Assembly (NCBI GenBank): GCA_030490835.1
Contig: CM059975.1
Coordinates: forward strand, 36,860,133-36,924,132
Source of the DNA: Annona cherimola
Taxonomy: Eukaryota > Streptophyta > Magnoliopsida > Magnoliales > Annonaceae
DNA: 64,000 nucleotides
Direction: 5' to 3'
Under the pieces are notes generated by a model. The model made no database searches, was not told the origin of the DNA, and saw only the letters and a list, made by a program, of their open reading frames with translations. Made by a program: the position numbers and the translations under genes. Shown here one piece after another: positions 1-10,389 of this stretch (positions are counted from its first letter, which is position 1; each line of letters opens with the position of its first letter).

Positions 1-780
1 CAATATATCATGTCCCGCACCGTATTGCTCATTTCCAAAATGGATCCGTTGAAGTATCTTTGTCAAAAGACCGTATTAACGGGAAAACTGGCCGGTGGCA
101 ATTGCTCCTCACAGAATTTGACATAATTTATGTCACAAGGAAAGCCATCAAGGGACAAGTGGTAGCGGATTACTTAGCTGCACAAGCACTCCCGGACTAC
201 CAACTGCTACAAGAAGACTTCTCGGATGAGGAAATACTACTTGTGGAGCAAAGCGAAGAAAATGATTCTTGGACCTTATACTTTGATGGCGCATGTAATG
301 CTTCGGGCAACGGAATAGGGGTAGTGTTTTTCTCTCCTGACCAAGCCCCGATCATGATATCAAGAAGGTTGATTTTCCCGTGAACAAACAATATCGCTGA
401 ATTTGAAGCTTGCATAGCTGGAGTGCGGGAAGCCTACAAGCTGGGGGCAAGGAAACTTCAAATCTATGGAGATTCGCAGTTGGTAATCAATCAAGCCAAT
501 GGGGAATGGGAGACCCAAGATAAAAAGCTAAAGCCTTACCACACGATACTAACTCACTTGGTTTACTCATTCGAAGAAGTCACTTTCACCTATGTACCAT
601 GAGCTCAAAACCAAAGGGCGGATGCACTAGCAACCTTGGCATCCATGGTTGAAATATCATATGGGAAGGAAACTCAAGAAATCGTAGTGCAAACATCTCA
701 ACAACCCGCCTATTGCCTACAAGTGACGACAAAAGCCGAAGAAACTCAAGATGAAGAAAACCGTGGTATCATGACATAAA
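1..780 (+). pseudogene. Tat pol: end of RT/RNase H plus second RNase H
   Basis: The first ~180 bases encode the tail of the RT-linked RNase H, including the run LARWQ-like then KAIKGQVVADYLA. The second RNase H follows with acidic signature positions visible: YFDGAC near 285, the FEACIAG block near 400, YGDSQLVI near 470 and NQRADALATLAS near 620. These match the catalytic D-E-D-D layout of RNase H. The frame is broken by TGA at about 381 and again at about 601, just before the AQNQRADAL block. The second stop looks like CGA to TGA. The protein would have degraded the RNA strand during reverse transcription. This copy cannot make an intact product. Confidence 0.85.
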
Positions 781-784
781 GCAG

Positions 785-2012
785 TTCTTGGAGCACCAAG
801 CATTCGATGATTACATCACGCTCGCGGAAAGAAGAACCGTCAAAAGACTAGCCTCTACCTCCATAATACAGGGGGCAATATTATATAAAAGGTCTCACAA
901 TCAAATGTTACTACGGTGTGTTGACAGGCAAGAAGCAAAAGAAGTCATGACCCAAATTCATGAGGGAGACTGCAGAGCTCATATGAATGGGATAATGAAG
1001 GCAAAAAAGATAATGCGCCAAGGCTACTATTGGATCTCAATGGAAAAAGATTGCTCGGAGTATTTACGGAGATGTTTCAAATGCCAGAAGCAAGGGAACT
1101 TGATACACTCGCCCGCATCGGACTTGCCTTACCTATCTACCCCATGGCCCTTCTCCACTTGGAGAATAGATATAATAGGCAAGATAGCTCCTAAATCCAT
1201 CGGCGGGCATGAATACATATTAGTGGCAATAGAGTATTTCACTAAATAGGTTGAAGCAACATCTTTCCCGACTATCAATGCAGCCCAAGTCTACACTTCA
1301 TCAAAGGAAATATATTATCAAGGTCCGGACTTCCCCAAGCAATCATCAGTGACAATGGAACGGTCTTCATCAGTAAGAAGGTTCAAGACTTCCTAGCTCA
1401 ATACAAAATACAACACCACAAGTCAAGTCCCTACCGTCCTCAAGCCAATGGGGCTGTAGAAGCTGCAAACAAGACGTTAATCAAGATCCTTGGAAAAATG
1501 GTAGAGAACTAACGAGATTAGGCGGAAAAGTTGTCATACGCCTTATGGGCATACCGAACCTCTATCTGGAGAGCTACGGGATTCTCACCCTATGCCTTGA
1601 CTTACGGCATGGAAGCGGTTTTACCCATTGAAGTAGAGATTCCAACTTAGAGGATATTGAAGGAAAGCGAATTAGAAATAGAGGAATGGATGCAAACACA
1701 TCAATCCCAATTGGATCTACTTGATGAAAAGAGAATTCAAGCTCTTCACCATACCCAAGCATATCAACGGCGAATGGCGCGGGCTTATAACCGATCGGTA
1801 AGAGCTAAGAACTACCAAGAAGGCGACCTCGTCATGAAAAGAATCCTACTTGTCCACCCCGCGGATAAAAGAGGCAAGTTTAAGTCTAATTAGGAAGGTC
1901 CGTGGATTATAGCCAAAGTTTTATCAAACAGAGCGTTCGCCATTTTAAAATCCAAAGACAATGGAAAGGCCGAAATCATAAGTTCGGACCATGTCAAGAG
2001 GTTCTATCCATA
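785..2012 (+). pseudogene. Tat integrase, decayed
   Basis: The segment encodes the C-terminal pol domain that inserts retrotransposon DNA. The HHCC zinc domain is visible (HMNGIMKAKK then CFKCQKQ), followed by the catalytic core: WRIDII (first D), ISDNGTVF (second D) and NGAVEAANKTL (E). The GPWIIAKV block near the C-terminus follows, and the coding ends near VKRFYP. It is interrupted by stops at about 1247 (TAG), 1510 and 1516, 1649 and 1891, and by a frameshift near 1310. Several stops sit where family members carry tryptophan. It directly follows the RNase H region, as in gypsy pol order. Confidence 0.85.
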
Positions 2013-2710
2013 AAAGGGTCCACCAACGAAGTAATGACACAACAGCGAAGCAAGAGGGACGTCCAGAAGTCATTTTTCTACACCTTTCAGAAAATCAAAT
2101 GCAAATCACAAGTGCAGAACTGCTGCTATTGGAAACAGGCTATTAGACCTAAAAAGATTTTAGGTCTTACAGCGTTGCTCGCAAAACAGACCTTCAGCAA
2201 CCCAGCGGACATCCGAAACGCAACTAAAGGGGTCGGGAACTCAGAAGCAGGAGGCAAGCAGATAGGAGATGAGCTACAACTCACCCCTAAGATGATTCTT
2301 AATCCATTCAAGGTAAAAACGCAAGCATTGGTGAAAGATTGTGGTATCCTACAAAGAAGAATGCAACTCAACGGCTCAACGTCCAAAATCCGGACTCACC
2401 GGGAGGTGCAGTGGTGTTGTTCACAGAAGATGACGGATTTCTCAAGGCTCGCAAAGCTCAAAATCAAAGCAAATGAAGGAACATCAAAATATGGCCAAAA
2501 AATTCCATTTCATTCATTCCCAAAGATGCAATTACAAATCAACGAAGGAGAAAAGAATCTCTCCAAGTACAAAGCTGCCCAAAAATAATTCTAAGGGAAG
2601 GAGGGAGCCATACACATGAAAACAACAAACATGGCTATACAATCCACTAGCCCCGCTCCTTCAACATTCACAAAAAGAACCAAAAAAAGGGGCTCCACAT
2701 AGCAAAGGAA
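2013..2710. other. Post-integrase spacer of the Tat element
   Basis: No recognised gene. An uninterrupted frame of about 228 codons starting at 1902 overlaps the integrase end in another frame and shows no domain I know, so I do not call it. A short palindrome ACCTAAAAA-TTTTAGGT lies at about 2147-2165. A near copy of it occurs at about 4807-4825, on the other side of the first antisense gene. Confidence 0.5.
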
Positions 2711-3841
2711 CTAGCGCCTAGCATTTAGAAGCTGATTGAGATGCTCCAAGTTGGCTTCATGATGATCTAGCGTTCCTCCCATGGCGGCTAAGGCATCAGA
2801 CTGGTGCAAGCAAAAAGAAGCCAAAACTTCCACTTGAGAATGAAGGGCTTGCATATCCCGGTAGACCCGCCGAAATTCCATAAAGAGATCCACCGTAGAC
2901 ACAGCTCTATTTGCTGCAAGTCCTCGAGGACGCATGCCCGCAACAAGTTGGCTCATCCAAGAGCAATAATCGCTAGTCGCCTCGGGCATCACGGTGGGCA
3001 TGGCTCCCAATTCCAAGGTCGTGCGGCTCGAAGCCCACTCTTGCTTGAAGATACTAACCGAAGATAAAAGATGAGGATCATAGCATGAGTACCCAAGGGG
3101 AGAGCCATAAACATAGGGGAGATCTTGCAACATCTCAAATTGCCTCATGAAACGTTGGGGAAGATGGGGCGAGCACCAATATAAGTCAAGCAAGGTTAAG
3201 CAACCAAAATTTTTAGCATAAAGAATGGGATCGACTGCAAGCCATGGGGGCAACCATATGACGTCCACCTCGATCAAATCTCTCAAGTGACTACGAATAT
3301 CTGTGGGCAAGGGGGTCAATATGGCCGCAAACAACGTCTTCACAAGGTTAGGACCTTCCACCAAGGCCCGAGGCACACCTATGAAAGCTCCCAAATGCTC
3401 CAAAAGTCATACCTACAAAAAGAAAGAACATCAAAGGGGTCATCCATGAACAGAGAAGGCAAAGGAAACAGAAATTCATGTTATACCTGCAATACGGACA
3501 AGCAACATTGGAAGGGAGTTTTCTCTAAGCGCCTTAAGGTCAATCCTTCATAGATATGTGCTAACACCAAAGAAACAAGAGATTCATGTTGAATGACCAT
3601 GGAAACTACGGGAAGCAATTTGGGCCTAAAGCCGACGGCCGGACAAGGAATTAGCACTTCAGTGAGGATAGCAAAAATCAAGGCATTCCTACAATGGATC
3701 CGTCTCAACCCATCAATCCGGCGGTTATATGAAAAGAAGGAATAAAAGACGTCCAATGACATGTGCATGTCAAAATTATCATAACTCAAGGCAATGATAG
3801 AAGCCCGTAAGCCGAACAAATCAAGTAATATCCCTCCCACG

Positions 3842-3933
3842 CCACCAATGGAGCAAGGCGCATACATGGCACTAGATAATGGGAGTCCCACCAATGGAGC
3901 AAGGCGCATACATGGCACTAGATAATGGGAGTC
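3842..3933. repeat. 46-bp tandem duplication, frame-shifting
   Basis: Two adjacent near-identical copies begin at 3842 and 3888, each starting ccaccaatggagcaaggcgc. The period of 46 is not a multiple of three, so the antisense reading frame jumps here. Both copies encode the SSAMYAPCSIGG segment. Confidence 0.95.
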
Positions 3934-4040
3934 CCGTCAATGCAGCAACTTCCTCCAAAGAAGGGGAAAGCTCTACAGTCCCAAACCAAAAAACACATAG
4001 GTCGGGTATCCAATGCTCTACGGCCATAGTCAAGAGATCA

Positions 4041-4107
4041 AAGTTCAAGGGGACCCTAGCCAAATCCAGCACATCCAGAAAGTTCAAGGGGACCCTAGCC
4101 AAATCCC
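4041..4107. repeat. 39-bp period duplication, in frame
   Basis: The motif aagttcaaggggaccctagc occurs at 4041 and again at 4080. The period is 39 bases (13 codons), so the antisense protein simply repeats the block LARVPLNFLDVLD/LARVPLNF without losing frame. Confidence 0.9.
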
Positions 4108-4255
4108 CCGCATAAGGGCCTTGAAGAGGGGAAATGGGAAGGAAAACAGAGTTCTCACAAGGCAGAAGGTCTTCCATGAATAGACCCCCGTTTAGCAGCA
4201 TTGCACCCCCATTAACAGGTGGAAAATCATTCTCATTACCCATGAAATCAGTCAT

Positions 4256-5099
4256 AAAGTAAGAGGATTAGAGGCAGAAATAGAAGCACCATGGAAAGGG
4301 GAAATCAAGAAGTAAAGACAGTAAATGGCATAGCAGAAACAACAGTGAATGCAGCCATAAAAACACCATTGAAGGGGCTTAAAAAGAGGATGAAACAGCC
4401 ACCAACCCGCTGAAACAGAAGCAGAAAACGATGATTGCAAATCCATTCGCAGAATGGCTATCAACTGGAAATCCGGGGGAAGGAGGAGATCAGACGCAAA
4501 ATAATGAAGGACGGACGCCATTAATGGAGAACCCATACCCCTTAATCACAGCAGCAGCAGATCTTGGTGCAAAGAGTACATCCGTACCCAAGCAAGTTGA
4601 CTTTCTACATTCCAAAAGGAGAACGATGAGCAAAGAGAAGGTAAATCGCGAGAAAAATGCTGCCACAGTCCGTAGCAAGTGCAGATGAGGAATGGCAGGC
4701 GGGTCCCAACTCGCACGGAAGGGGAAATCGCGCAGAAAGGGGGAAAATACGGACAAATGGGAAGTTTCAGCCCGCTAATTGCAAAAATAAAGAAGAACGT
4801 CGATTGACCTAAAAAGTTTTTAGGTATATATATATAATTCTTGCAGTGCCCACAGGCAGAGTTTTCAAAAGGCCTACGGCCTACAAATGATTAAAAGCAT
4901 TACAAGAGACGTCAAGAAAAAGAATTTTACAAGATCAATACCCTGCAAAAACAATGCACCACAGAGTCCAAACCACAAGGCAAGAGACACATCCAAAAAA
5001 TAAGTCGGTATTCACACGGCTTTACATTTCACAAAAAATAGGACATTCAAGCTCTCAGATTTACAGTTAGGCCAAAAGGGATAAGATGAAGAAAGATCT
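4256..5099. promoter_or_regulatory. Region between the two antisense genes, with minus-strand TATA-like run
   Basis: No convincing coding sequence. The alternating AT run at about 4827-4841 reads as a TATA-like box on the minus strand, about 0.6 kb upstream of the antisense ATG at 4255. It lies beside the palindrome ACCTAAAAAGTTTTTAGGT at 4807-4825. Either could belong to the promoter of the downstream antisense gene or to the 3' end of the upstream one. The role is inference only. Confidence 0.35.
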
Positions 5100-7267
5100 T
5101 CAGAGTATTCTGTCAGCGGTCCTAGCCCGAGCGAGAATGTCACCACCTGAAGCTTCGTGACGACCATCTAAGATAAGGTTGGGAGCTGGGACATGGTGCC
5201 CATACACCGAGTACCACCGATCATATCCTCCTTCAGACAACTCAAAATGTTCCAATCCCCATCCATCCTGACATTGGTAGAGCTCTTCTACGGAAATCGA
5301 AGTTTGCTCCACAAAAGAATGGTGGACAAGAAGAGACGGAATTCGTTTGCCACCCATCAACTGCCATACTAATCTATCCCCAAAATACCAAGTGGCGCGG
5401 ATCCCGTCTGACAACAAGAAGCGACTAGTAGACTCTCCCATCATCGCAATAATGATTGGATCATGCATCCACCAGGCGTATGGAGCAACTTGAAACTGCC
5501 AAAAAAAAGAGAAAAAGAAGTAAACAAGGCAAGCCATGATCAAAGCCAGAAGACGAAGGAAAGAAAGGGAAAAGGCAGTAAATAGGCAAACTTGTTCTTC
5601 GGACAAGTTGCTAATCAAGGATCGCCACATCAAAGGGGGAATGTGAGTCTTGCGAGACTCCGCCCATCGAGCAGCCTGAGGGAGGGCATCAGGGAAATCA
5701 TTATGGGGCCGCCCGACCGAAAAATACTCTTAAAAGCATAGCTGCCAAAAGGAGAAAAGATATGATAGGCGATACATACTAAGGAAAAAAGGGAAAAGAG
5801 AATAAAAAAGTTATACCCCGATGAGATGCGAAAGGCCCGAGCAACCCCTGCAACCCCGACTGACGGCATCCAAGTTGACATAGAGATTGCTCAAGAGGAT
5901 ACGTCCCCACCCGATTGGGTGAGGGAAAGTCAAGTCCCTTAAAACTTGGAGCCACCTCAAGTCCATATTCTGAGAAGAGTCACCCCGAAAGAACACTCCG
6001 ACAAGATAGAGGAGGAAGCTGCAAACCTCTTACTGAATGGCTTCAGGGCTAGCCTCCTCCACCTTCACTTGGTCCCAGAATTTCCATAGCTCCTCTAAAG
6101 GAAAAGATTCAGATGAAGATGCCTCTAAACCAGTCAGAGCTAGGCAGTCCTCCACGGTGATCGGGTCAAGTGAAGAAAAGACGACGCCCTCCCAATCCAT
6201 ACATGGGAGTCCCAATTGCATCTCCACGTCTAAAAGGGAGATCCCCTATTCTCCCATAGGTAGATGGAAGGTATGAGTCTCCGGCCGCCACTGCTTAGTC
6301 AAGGATGTCTTCAAGGCCCGAAGAATTAAGACTGGCTTGAGGCTCGCCAATTTATGAAATGGAGTTCGACCCAAAATATCTCGATGAGCGGCGAACAACT
6401 TCTCAAAGCAAGCACGAACTCCATTCCAAGAATGGTAATAAGTGACGTGGGAATCAATTTGCAGTAAAAAGCAAGTGCTAGAAGGTCAACCAAACATCAA
6501 AAAGGTACATGAGCAAAGAAAAAAGAGCAACAAAAAAGGGATATATACTTTGCCCGCCGGTACCACCGCGAGGGCACTGGACTCATAGTTGACCAAGAAA
6601 GGGTCTTCTCCTACACCCGGACGGATCGAAGGCGATACGAGCAAAGAAATTGCCCGCGGGGCAACAAACCCCTCACCCTCTATCGGGGATCCTGCTCCAT
6701 GGGCAGAAGCCATCTCCTCACCGATCGGCAGTTCTTCAAGAGGCCCATCTTCTGTGATAGGCGCAGGCCCCCTTTCTTGGCCAAGGGATCCCCCTCCTTG
6801 GACACAACCATCTTCTTCTTGAACAGAAGGATCATCTCGAATTGGGTCGCCTCCCTGAACAAAAAATTCCTATGTCGGCGTGACGAACCCTTCATCAAGA
6901 AAAGAAGAGCTTGTTGCCAAATCTGAGAACCGCTTCCTTGGACTAATGACCCGCCCTCTAAAGAATAGAAAACAGCGTCGGAAGACATGTCATCGTGCTC
7001 CCCTGAACCGGATTCCGTCTCAACCGAGTCTGAACTAACTCCCTGTGAGATAGGAGCAGCATCAATAGGACGGCGAAAGGGAAGCTTAGCACGGCGACAC
7101 CTGGATGAGGAAGTCCCCACAGCCGAAACTTGGACCTTCTTCTTGCTTGGTCCAACCGCGTCATCTAAAATTTCTATGGGCATGCTCGCAGATCCACCCG
7201 GCTCATTGGGTTTGAACCGTACCGCCCTATCTCAAAGACACAAGCCGTACTTCTTTCTAGAAGACAT
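5100..7267 (-). pseudogene. Antisense plant-mobile-domain gene with four exons
   Basis: Four exon segments read on the minus strand with GT-AG introns: 7267-6549, 6477-5817, 5741-5592 and 5495-5100 (introns of 71, 75 and 96 bases). Exon 1 starts MSSRKKYG and is an acidic, low-complexity region ending in LVNYESSALAVVPAGK. Exon 2 has the plant-mobile-domain core KTSLTKQWRPETHTFHLP, then PITVEDCLALTGL and MDLRWLQVLRDL...PIGWGRILLSNLY. Exon 4 has FQVAPYAWW and ATWYFGDRLVWQL...IPSL, matching the C-terminal part of this family. It is broken by a TAG after HLPMGE, a TGA in exon 1, a stop near 6030 and a frameshift near 6890. The domain is related to MAIN proteins and MULE cargo genes. The role in a retrotransposon is unknown. 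Confidence 0.75.
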
Positions 7268-8812
7268 CCCGACTGCAACATAAAAGGGTGAGAGTCAATA
7301 CAAGACAACAGGCAACACGAGACAACAGGCTACATGACAAGCATCATACCCCAAGCAAGATCATATAAGGCAAACCCAAGCAATATGAAGTAATGAAAGG
7401 ACAATATACGAACGTAAAAGAGAAGACATCATGACAGCAACATCGAGAAATGGGTCCACCTGGAAAAATGTCGGCAGTCCCATATAAAGGGCACCCGCAC
7501 ACATGACAAAAGCGAAGCTATATACAAGGCTACCCTTTGTTCCAACAATAGGCCCACCACAAGGAATGAAAAGCAAATTTCAGTAAAATGAGTGGGACCA
7601 CCCTCAACTATGACAGGAACTGGACTCCTAGCAATCTCTCCAAGTCATAGAGTCATCCTAAGACATTTCTTGAAAAAATAGCAATACAAAACGAATATAA
7701 GAAAAAAGAGAAAGGAAACTAACAAAGCAAATCCAAAGGAGCAAGTACATGTCTAAGGCACCTCAGAAAATCCCAGCGATAGCAGAACAGCAGATCAAAT
7801 GACAAAATTTCAGCACAGGTAGGCTACGGATAAAAAAAAGAACCGTACCAGAGCTCAGTGACAGCCTGAAGCGGAGCAATTGACTGGCAATGGACCCTAA
7901 TCAGACGGACACGGCAGCCGCGATATCTACTTCGGTAACGGAGGCAGCAGCCTTAGCCGGAGGCAACAACAGCAACGATGGCCTTAGCCGATAGCAACCG
8001 TAAACGATAATGGCGGCAACCGGGCGGGAGGCCGGGAATGGCGAAGAAGTCGTCCAACAGCGACAAGATGAAAGCAGGAAGAAGAGGGTGGACAACGGCC
8101 GAAAACGATGAAGAAACCGTCCGACAGCAACAACGGTGATTCCGGCGGCGGCCCTAGCCGACAAAAGGGACGGTTTCGGAGGCGGCAGCAGCTGCCGGGC
8201 TGGAAGAAGACAAGGCTACCCAAGCAACAGGACTCGGTAGCAACCGGCAGCAATAGAACCCAAAGCAGCCATGGTGGCCGGAGGCTAGAGGGATGACGGC
8301 CGATGAACGACGCAACCGGGAACAAAGGAAAAGGAATATGGATAGACGGCAGCAGCAACAGGCGGCTCCACCATAGCCATCATCGAAGACGACAACTAGG
8401 CAGCCCCGACAGCGACCATGGCCAGAGATGGGGAAGACGAATCAACAGCAACAGCCACGACGGCTAACCGTCAGTAAGCACGACGGCGGCAGCGACTAAC
8501 GAACGCCAAACGTAGAAAGGAAAACCCCCAACGGCAGCAACGGCGGCGATGGGCAGCGCCGGAGATAGCAACGACGCAACGGCAGAGGCAGCAGAGCCTC
8601 AAACGACACCGGGGAAGACGGGCAGCAAAGGCAGTGGCTGCTGCAATCAGATGCGAGGAAGGAAGCGACGGCCACAATGGCAACAACGATGAAGGCAGCA
8701 ACGACCGGTCGAAGGCGACAACACCTGTGCGAAGACTTCGCCAGCACAGGGGGAGATGGGCGGCTGCGGTAGGTGGCAGAGAGCAGGCAAGCAGGGAACA
8801 ACTAGGAAGGGG
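7268..8812 (-). promoter_or_regulatory. Probable 5' UTR and 5'-UTR intron of the antisense PMD gene
   Basis: A splice acceptor (TTATGTTGCAG) ends at about 7276, nine bases before the ATG at 7267 on the minus strand. A matching donor (CTG/GTACGG) lies at about 7848, giving a 5'-UTR intron near 570 bases. Upstream of it, about 7900-8800 is unusually GC-rich and built of GGC/AAC/AGC-like triplets. It contains open frames on both strands that I read as composition artefacts and not as proteins. A GC-rich leader followed by an intron is common in plant genes. Confidence 0.4.
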
Positions 8813-8852
8813 GCCCACAATCAAAGCCCTAAAATTGGGAGAATTATAAACG
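8808..8852 (-). promoter_or_regulatory. Minus-strand core promoter candidate
   Basis: On the minus strand the order is TTTATAATTC (TATA-like, about 8843-8852), then TTTTAGGGCTTTGATTG (telo-box-like AGGGCTTT) and TGTGGGCCC. This precedes the GC-rich leader of the antisense gene at a sensible distance. It is a sequence-pattern inference only. Confidence 0.4.
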
Positions 8853-8869
8853 GCCCCCAATCGCTTCAC

Positions 8870-9096
8870 AAAATTGCAATATCTCCCTGCTCAACGAAAA
8901 ATGCAAAGAAGCCCAGCAAAACTCCCGGTTTTACAAAACAAGACCAACAGAGGTTTTGCAAAAATCACCTTCAAATCACATTTACAAAAAAGCCACCACA
9001 AGTTTGCAAAAATGGAAAGACGGCCCAGCAACTTGAAAATTGTTTAGAACAGTGGGGTGTCCGTCACTTTGCCATTCACCGTCAAGATGCCTTTGG
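8870..9096. other. Tat element pre-PPT segment
   Basis: Sequence between the antisense promoter candidate and the polypurine tract. I see no coding sequence or other feature in it. Confidence 0.4.
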
Positions 9097-9097
9097 C

Positions 9098-9110
9098 AAA
9101 GGGGGGCAGC
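9098..9110 (+). promoter_or_regulatory. Polypurine tract of the Tat element
   Basis: The purine run AAAGGGGGGCAG lies directly before the LTR start TGTTGACACC. This is the plus-strand primer site used in reverse transcription and it fixes the LTR 5' boundary. Confidence 0.85.
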
Positions 9111-9941
9111 TGTTGACACCCCACCATTGGGCTCAAAGATGAACAAGTGAAACAAATTTCAAGCCCATGCAAATTCAAGACAAAAAAGTTTTAAGCCAAG
9201 CTAAGCGGGCCCTTCCGCACTCAACCCAGGGAGCGAGGCTCCACCAAGCCTCGAAGCAAGCTTCTTCAACAACCAGACCCGGCCCACAAGAGCGAAGCTC
9301 CTACAGGTCACCTCAACGGGCTCCACAAAGCAGCCTACCAAGCCTCAGAAGTAGCTTCTCTACTACTTTGGGCCTCCACAACGGTCAATCCAAAATGATG
9401 GGCTAAGCCAAGCTCTAGCCCACCAAGCCAAGCTTATGGACCAAGTCCAACCCTCCAAGTGGCCCAAAAGCCCACAATTCCAACTCAAGTCCAAGCCCAT
9501 GGACTAAGTCCATGACCTCAAATAGCCTAAAAGCCCACTCCTACATCTATAAAAGGAGGAGCACCCCTCTCATTTGAACACACTTGAGGAGAGGCATCCC
9601 AGAGGAGAGGACGGGAGTCTGCAGTAACACTCTGGCGTCCCGATTTTTACGCTCTCTAAGCAAGAAGCTTCTCTTCCGGTTTTTCCCTTTCCATCTCTCT
9701 CGTTCTCTTAAATCTTTTTATTTTCCCCCTTTCACGCCGTGTAAATCGCCTCAGGTTGGCAGATTTTTCCATATTTGCTTCAATCCGTAGGCCAGAATCC
9801 GATCTCTGTACAACTAGTGCCTTATTTTATTAAACAGGGGCCGATCTCCCTCTAAAGATCGGTGGCGACTCCATTTTCTTTATTTTCTTGTGTGCGTGTT
9901 TAAGCTAACGCCCCGGCAAGGCAGGTGCACGTGGGTCCACA
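9111..9941 (+). mobile_element. 3' LTR of the Tat element
   Basis: Starts TGTTGACACCCCACC immediately after the polypurine tract and probably ends GTGGGTCCACA at 9941 (831 bases). It contains a TATA box at 9548 with a pyrimidine-rich downstream leader. The right end rests only on the CA terminus and the TGTTGAC-like inverted end, because the 5' LTR is not in the window. Confidence 0.75.
9548..9554 (+). promoter_or_regulatory. TATA box in the Tat LTR
   Basis: CTATAAAAGGAGGAGC fits a plant TATA box. Transcription would start about 30 bases downstream, in the sense orientation of the element. Confidence 0.7.
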
Positions 9942-10389
9942 GATTCCAGCATAGTATGCTGTCATTATGCTACCAGATTTGTGACTAGATCCATATACGG
10001 AAAGCTCTGTCTTAGCCGTCATGCTGCCAAAATCACAAGAAAACGCCCATATGCCAACTTTCATAAAAAACATGAAGCCTAATTCGTTTTACCCCATGTG
10101 AAATGCAGGAAATCTAAGCCCACGTCGCTATCCAACACGATCCATATTTTCAAGGCCCGAAAAACTATTCCGAGTCCATCGTAACGCTCACGGCGGGTGC
10201 TACACCTTCATATTTCTAATTTAGTCTATAATAGAAATAGAAATTAGAAAATATGCAATAGAGCTTCTAGCATAAGAGACTCATCATGTTGTATGGTTGC
10301 ACCACTCAATTATCATATGATTTGTTGGGCATTGACTTAGAGGTATATGATTGACATATTATTTGAAATATTAATACTATCTTGAACCT
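9942..10389. other. Unassigned flank
   Basis: No coding sequence. A short imperfect palindrome at about 10208-10250 (tttctaattt ... aaattagaaa type) resembles the hairpin within the copia LTR at 17947-17990. The resemblance is too short to call a copy. Confidence 0.4.

Larger units (their letters stand above)
2711..4255 (-). pseudogene. Antisense DUF7745/plant-mobile-domain-like gene
   Basis: A gene-like frame runs opposite to pol. Translation from the ATG at 4255 gives an N-terminal leader, then the block LTMAVEHW...CVFWFGTVELSPSLEEVAALTGLP. This is the hallmark start of DUF7745/plant mobile domain proteins (WDP...F.FG..EL.PTLEE...LTGLP). The later exon carries DVIWLPPWLA and LPQRFMRQFEMLQDLPY, typical of the C-terminal half. 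A GT-AG intron fits about 3412-3486 (GCAG/GTATAAC donor, TTTTTGTAG acceptor). A 46-bp tandem duplication at 3842-3933 shifts the frame. Its function in the element is unknown. The family is known to be shuttled by plant transposons. Confidence 0.7.
1..9941 (+). mobile_element. Tat-lineage Ty3/gypsy retrotransposon, 3' portion
   Basis: The element enters from the left edge. Its 5' LTR, gag, protease and most of reverse transcriptase lie outside the window. Visible in order are the end of the RT-linked RNase H, a second RNase H, integrase, two long antisense genes, a polypurine tract and a 3' LTR. Two RNase H domains and a long post-integrase region with antisense ORFs are known traits of the Tat group (Ogre, Retand and RIRE2-like). 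Several in-frame stops in the pol remnant show the copy is dead. The right boundary at 9941 is inferred from a CA end, because the matching LTR and TSD are off-window. Confidence 0.85.

Noticed and set aside
1902..2588. 228-codon plus frame after Tat integrase
   Set aside because: Its start overlaps the integrase end in another frame and no domain or conserved motif is visible; probably chance in low-stop sequence.
7901..8869. Several frames on both strands in the GC-rich block
   Set aside because: Frames are composed of repeated Ala/Cys/Arg/Leu or Gly/Asn/Ser triplet readings and open on both strands, which fits base composition and not protein coding.
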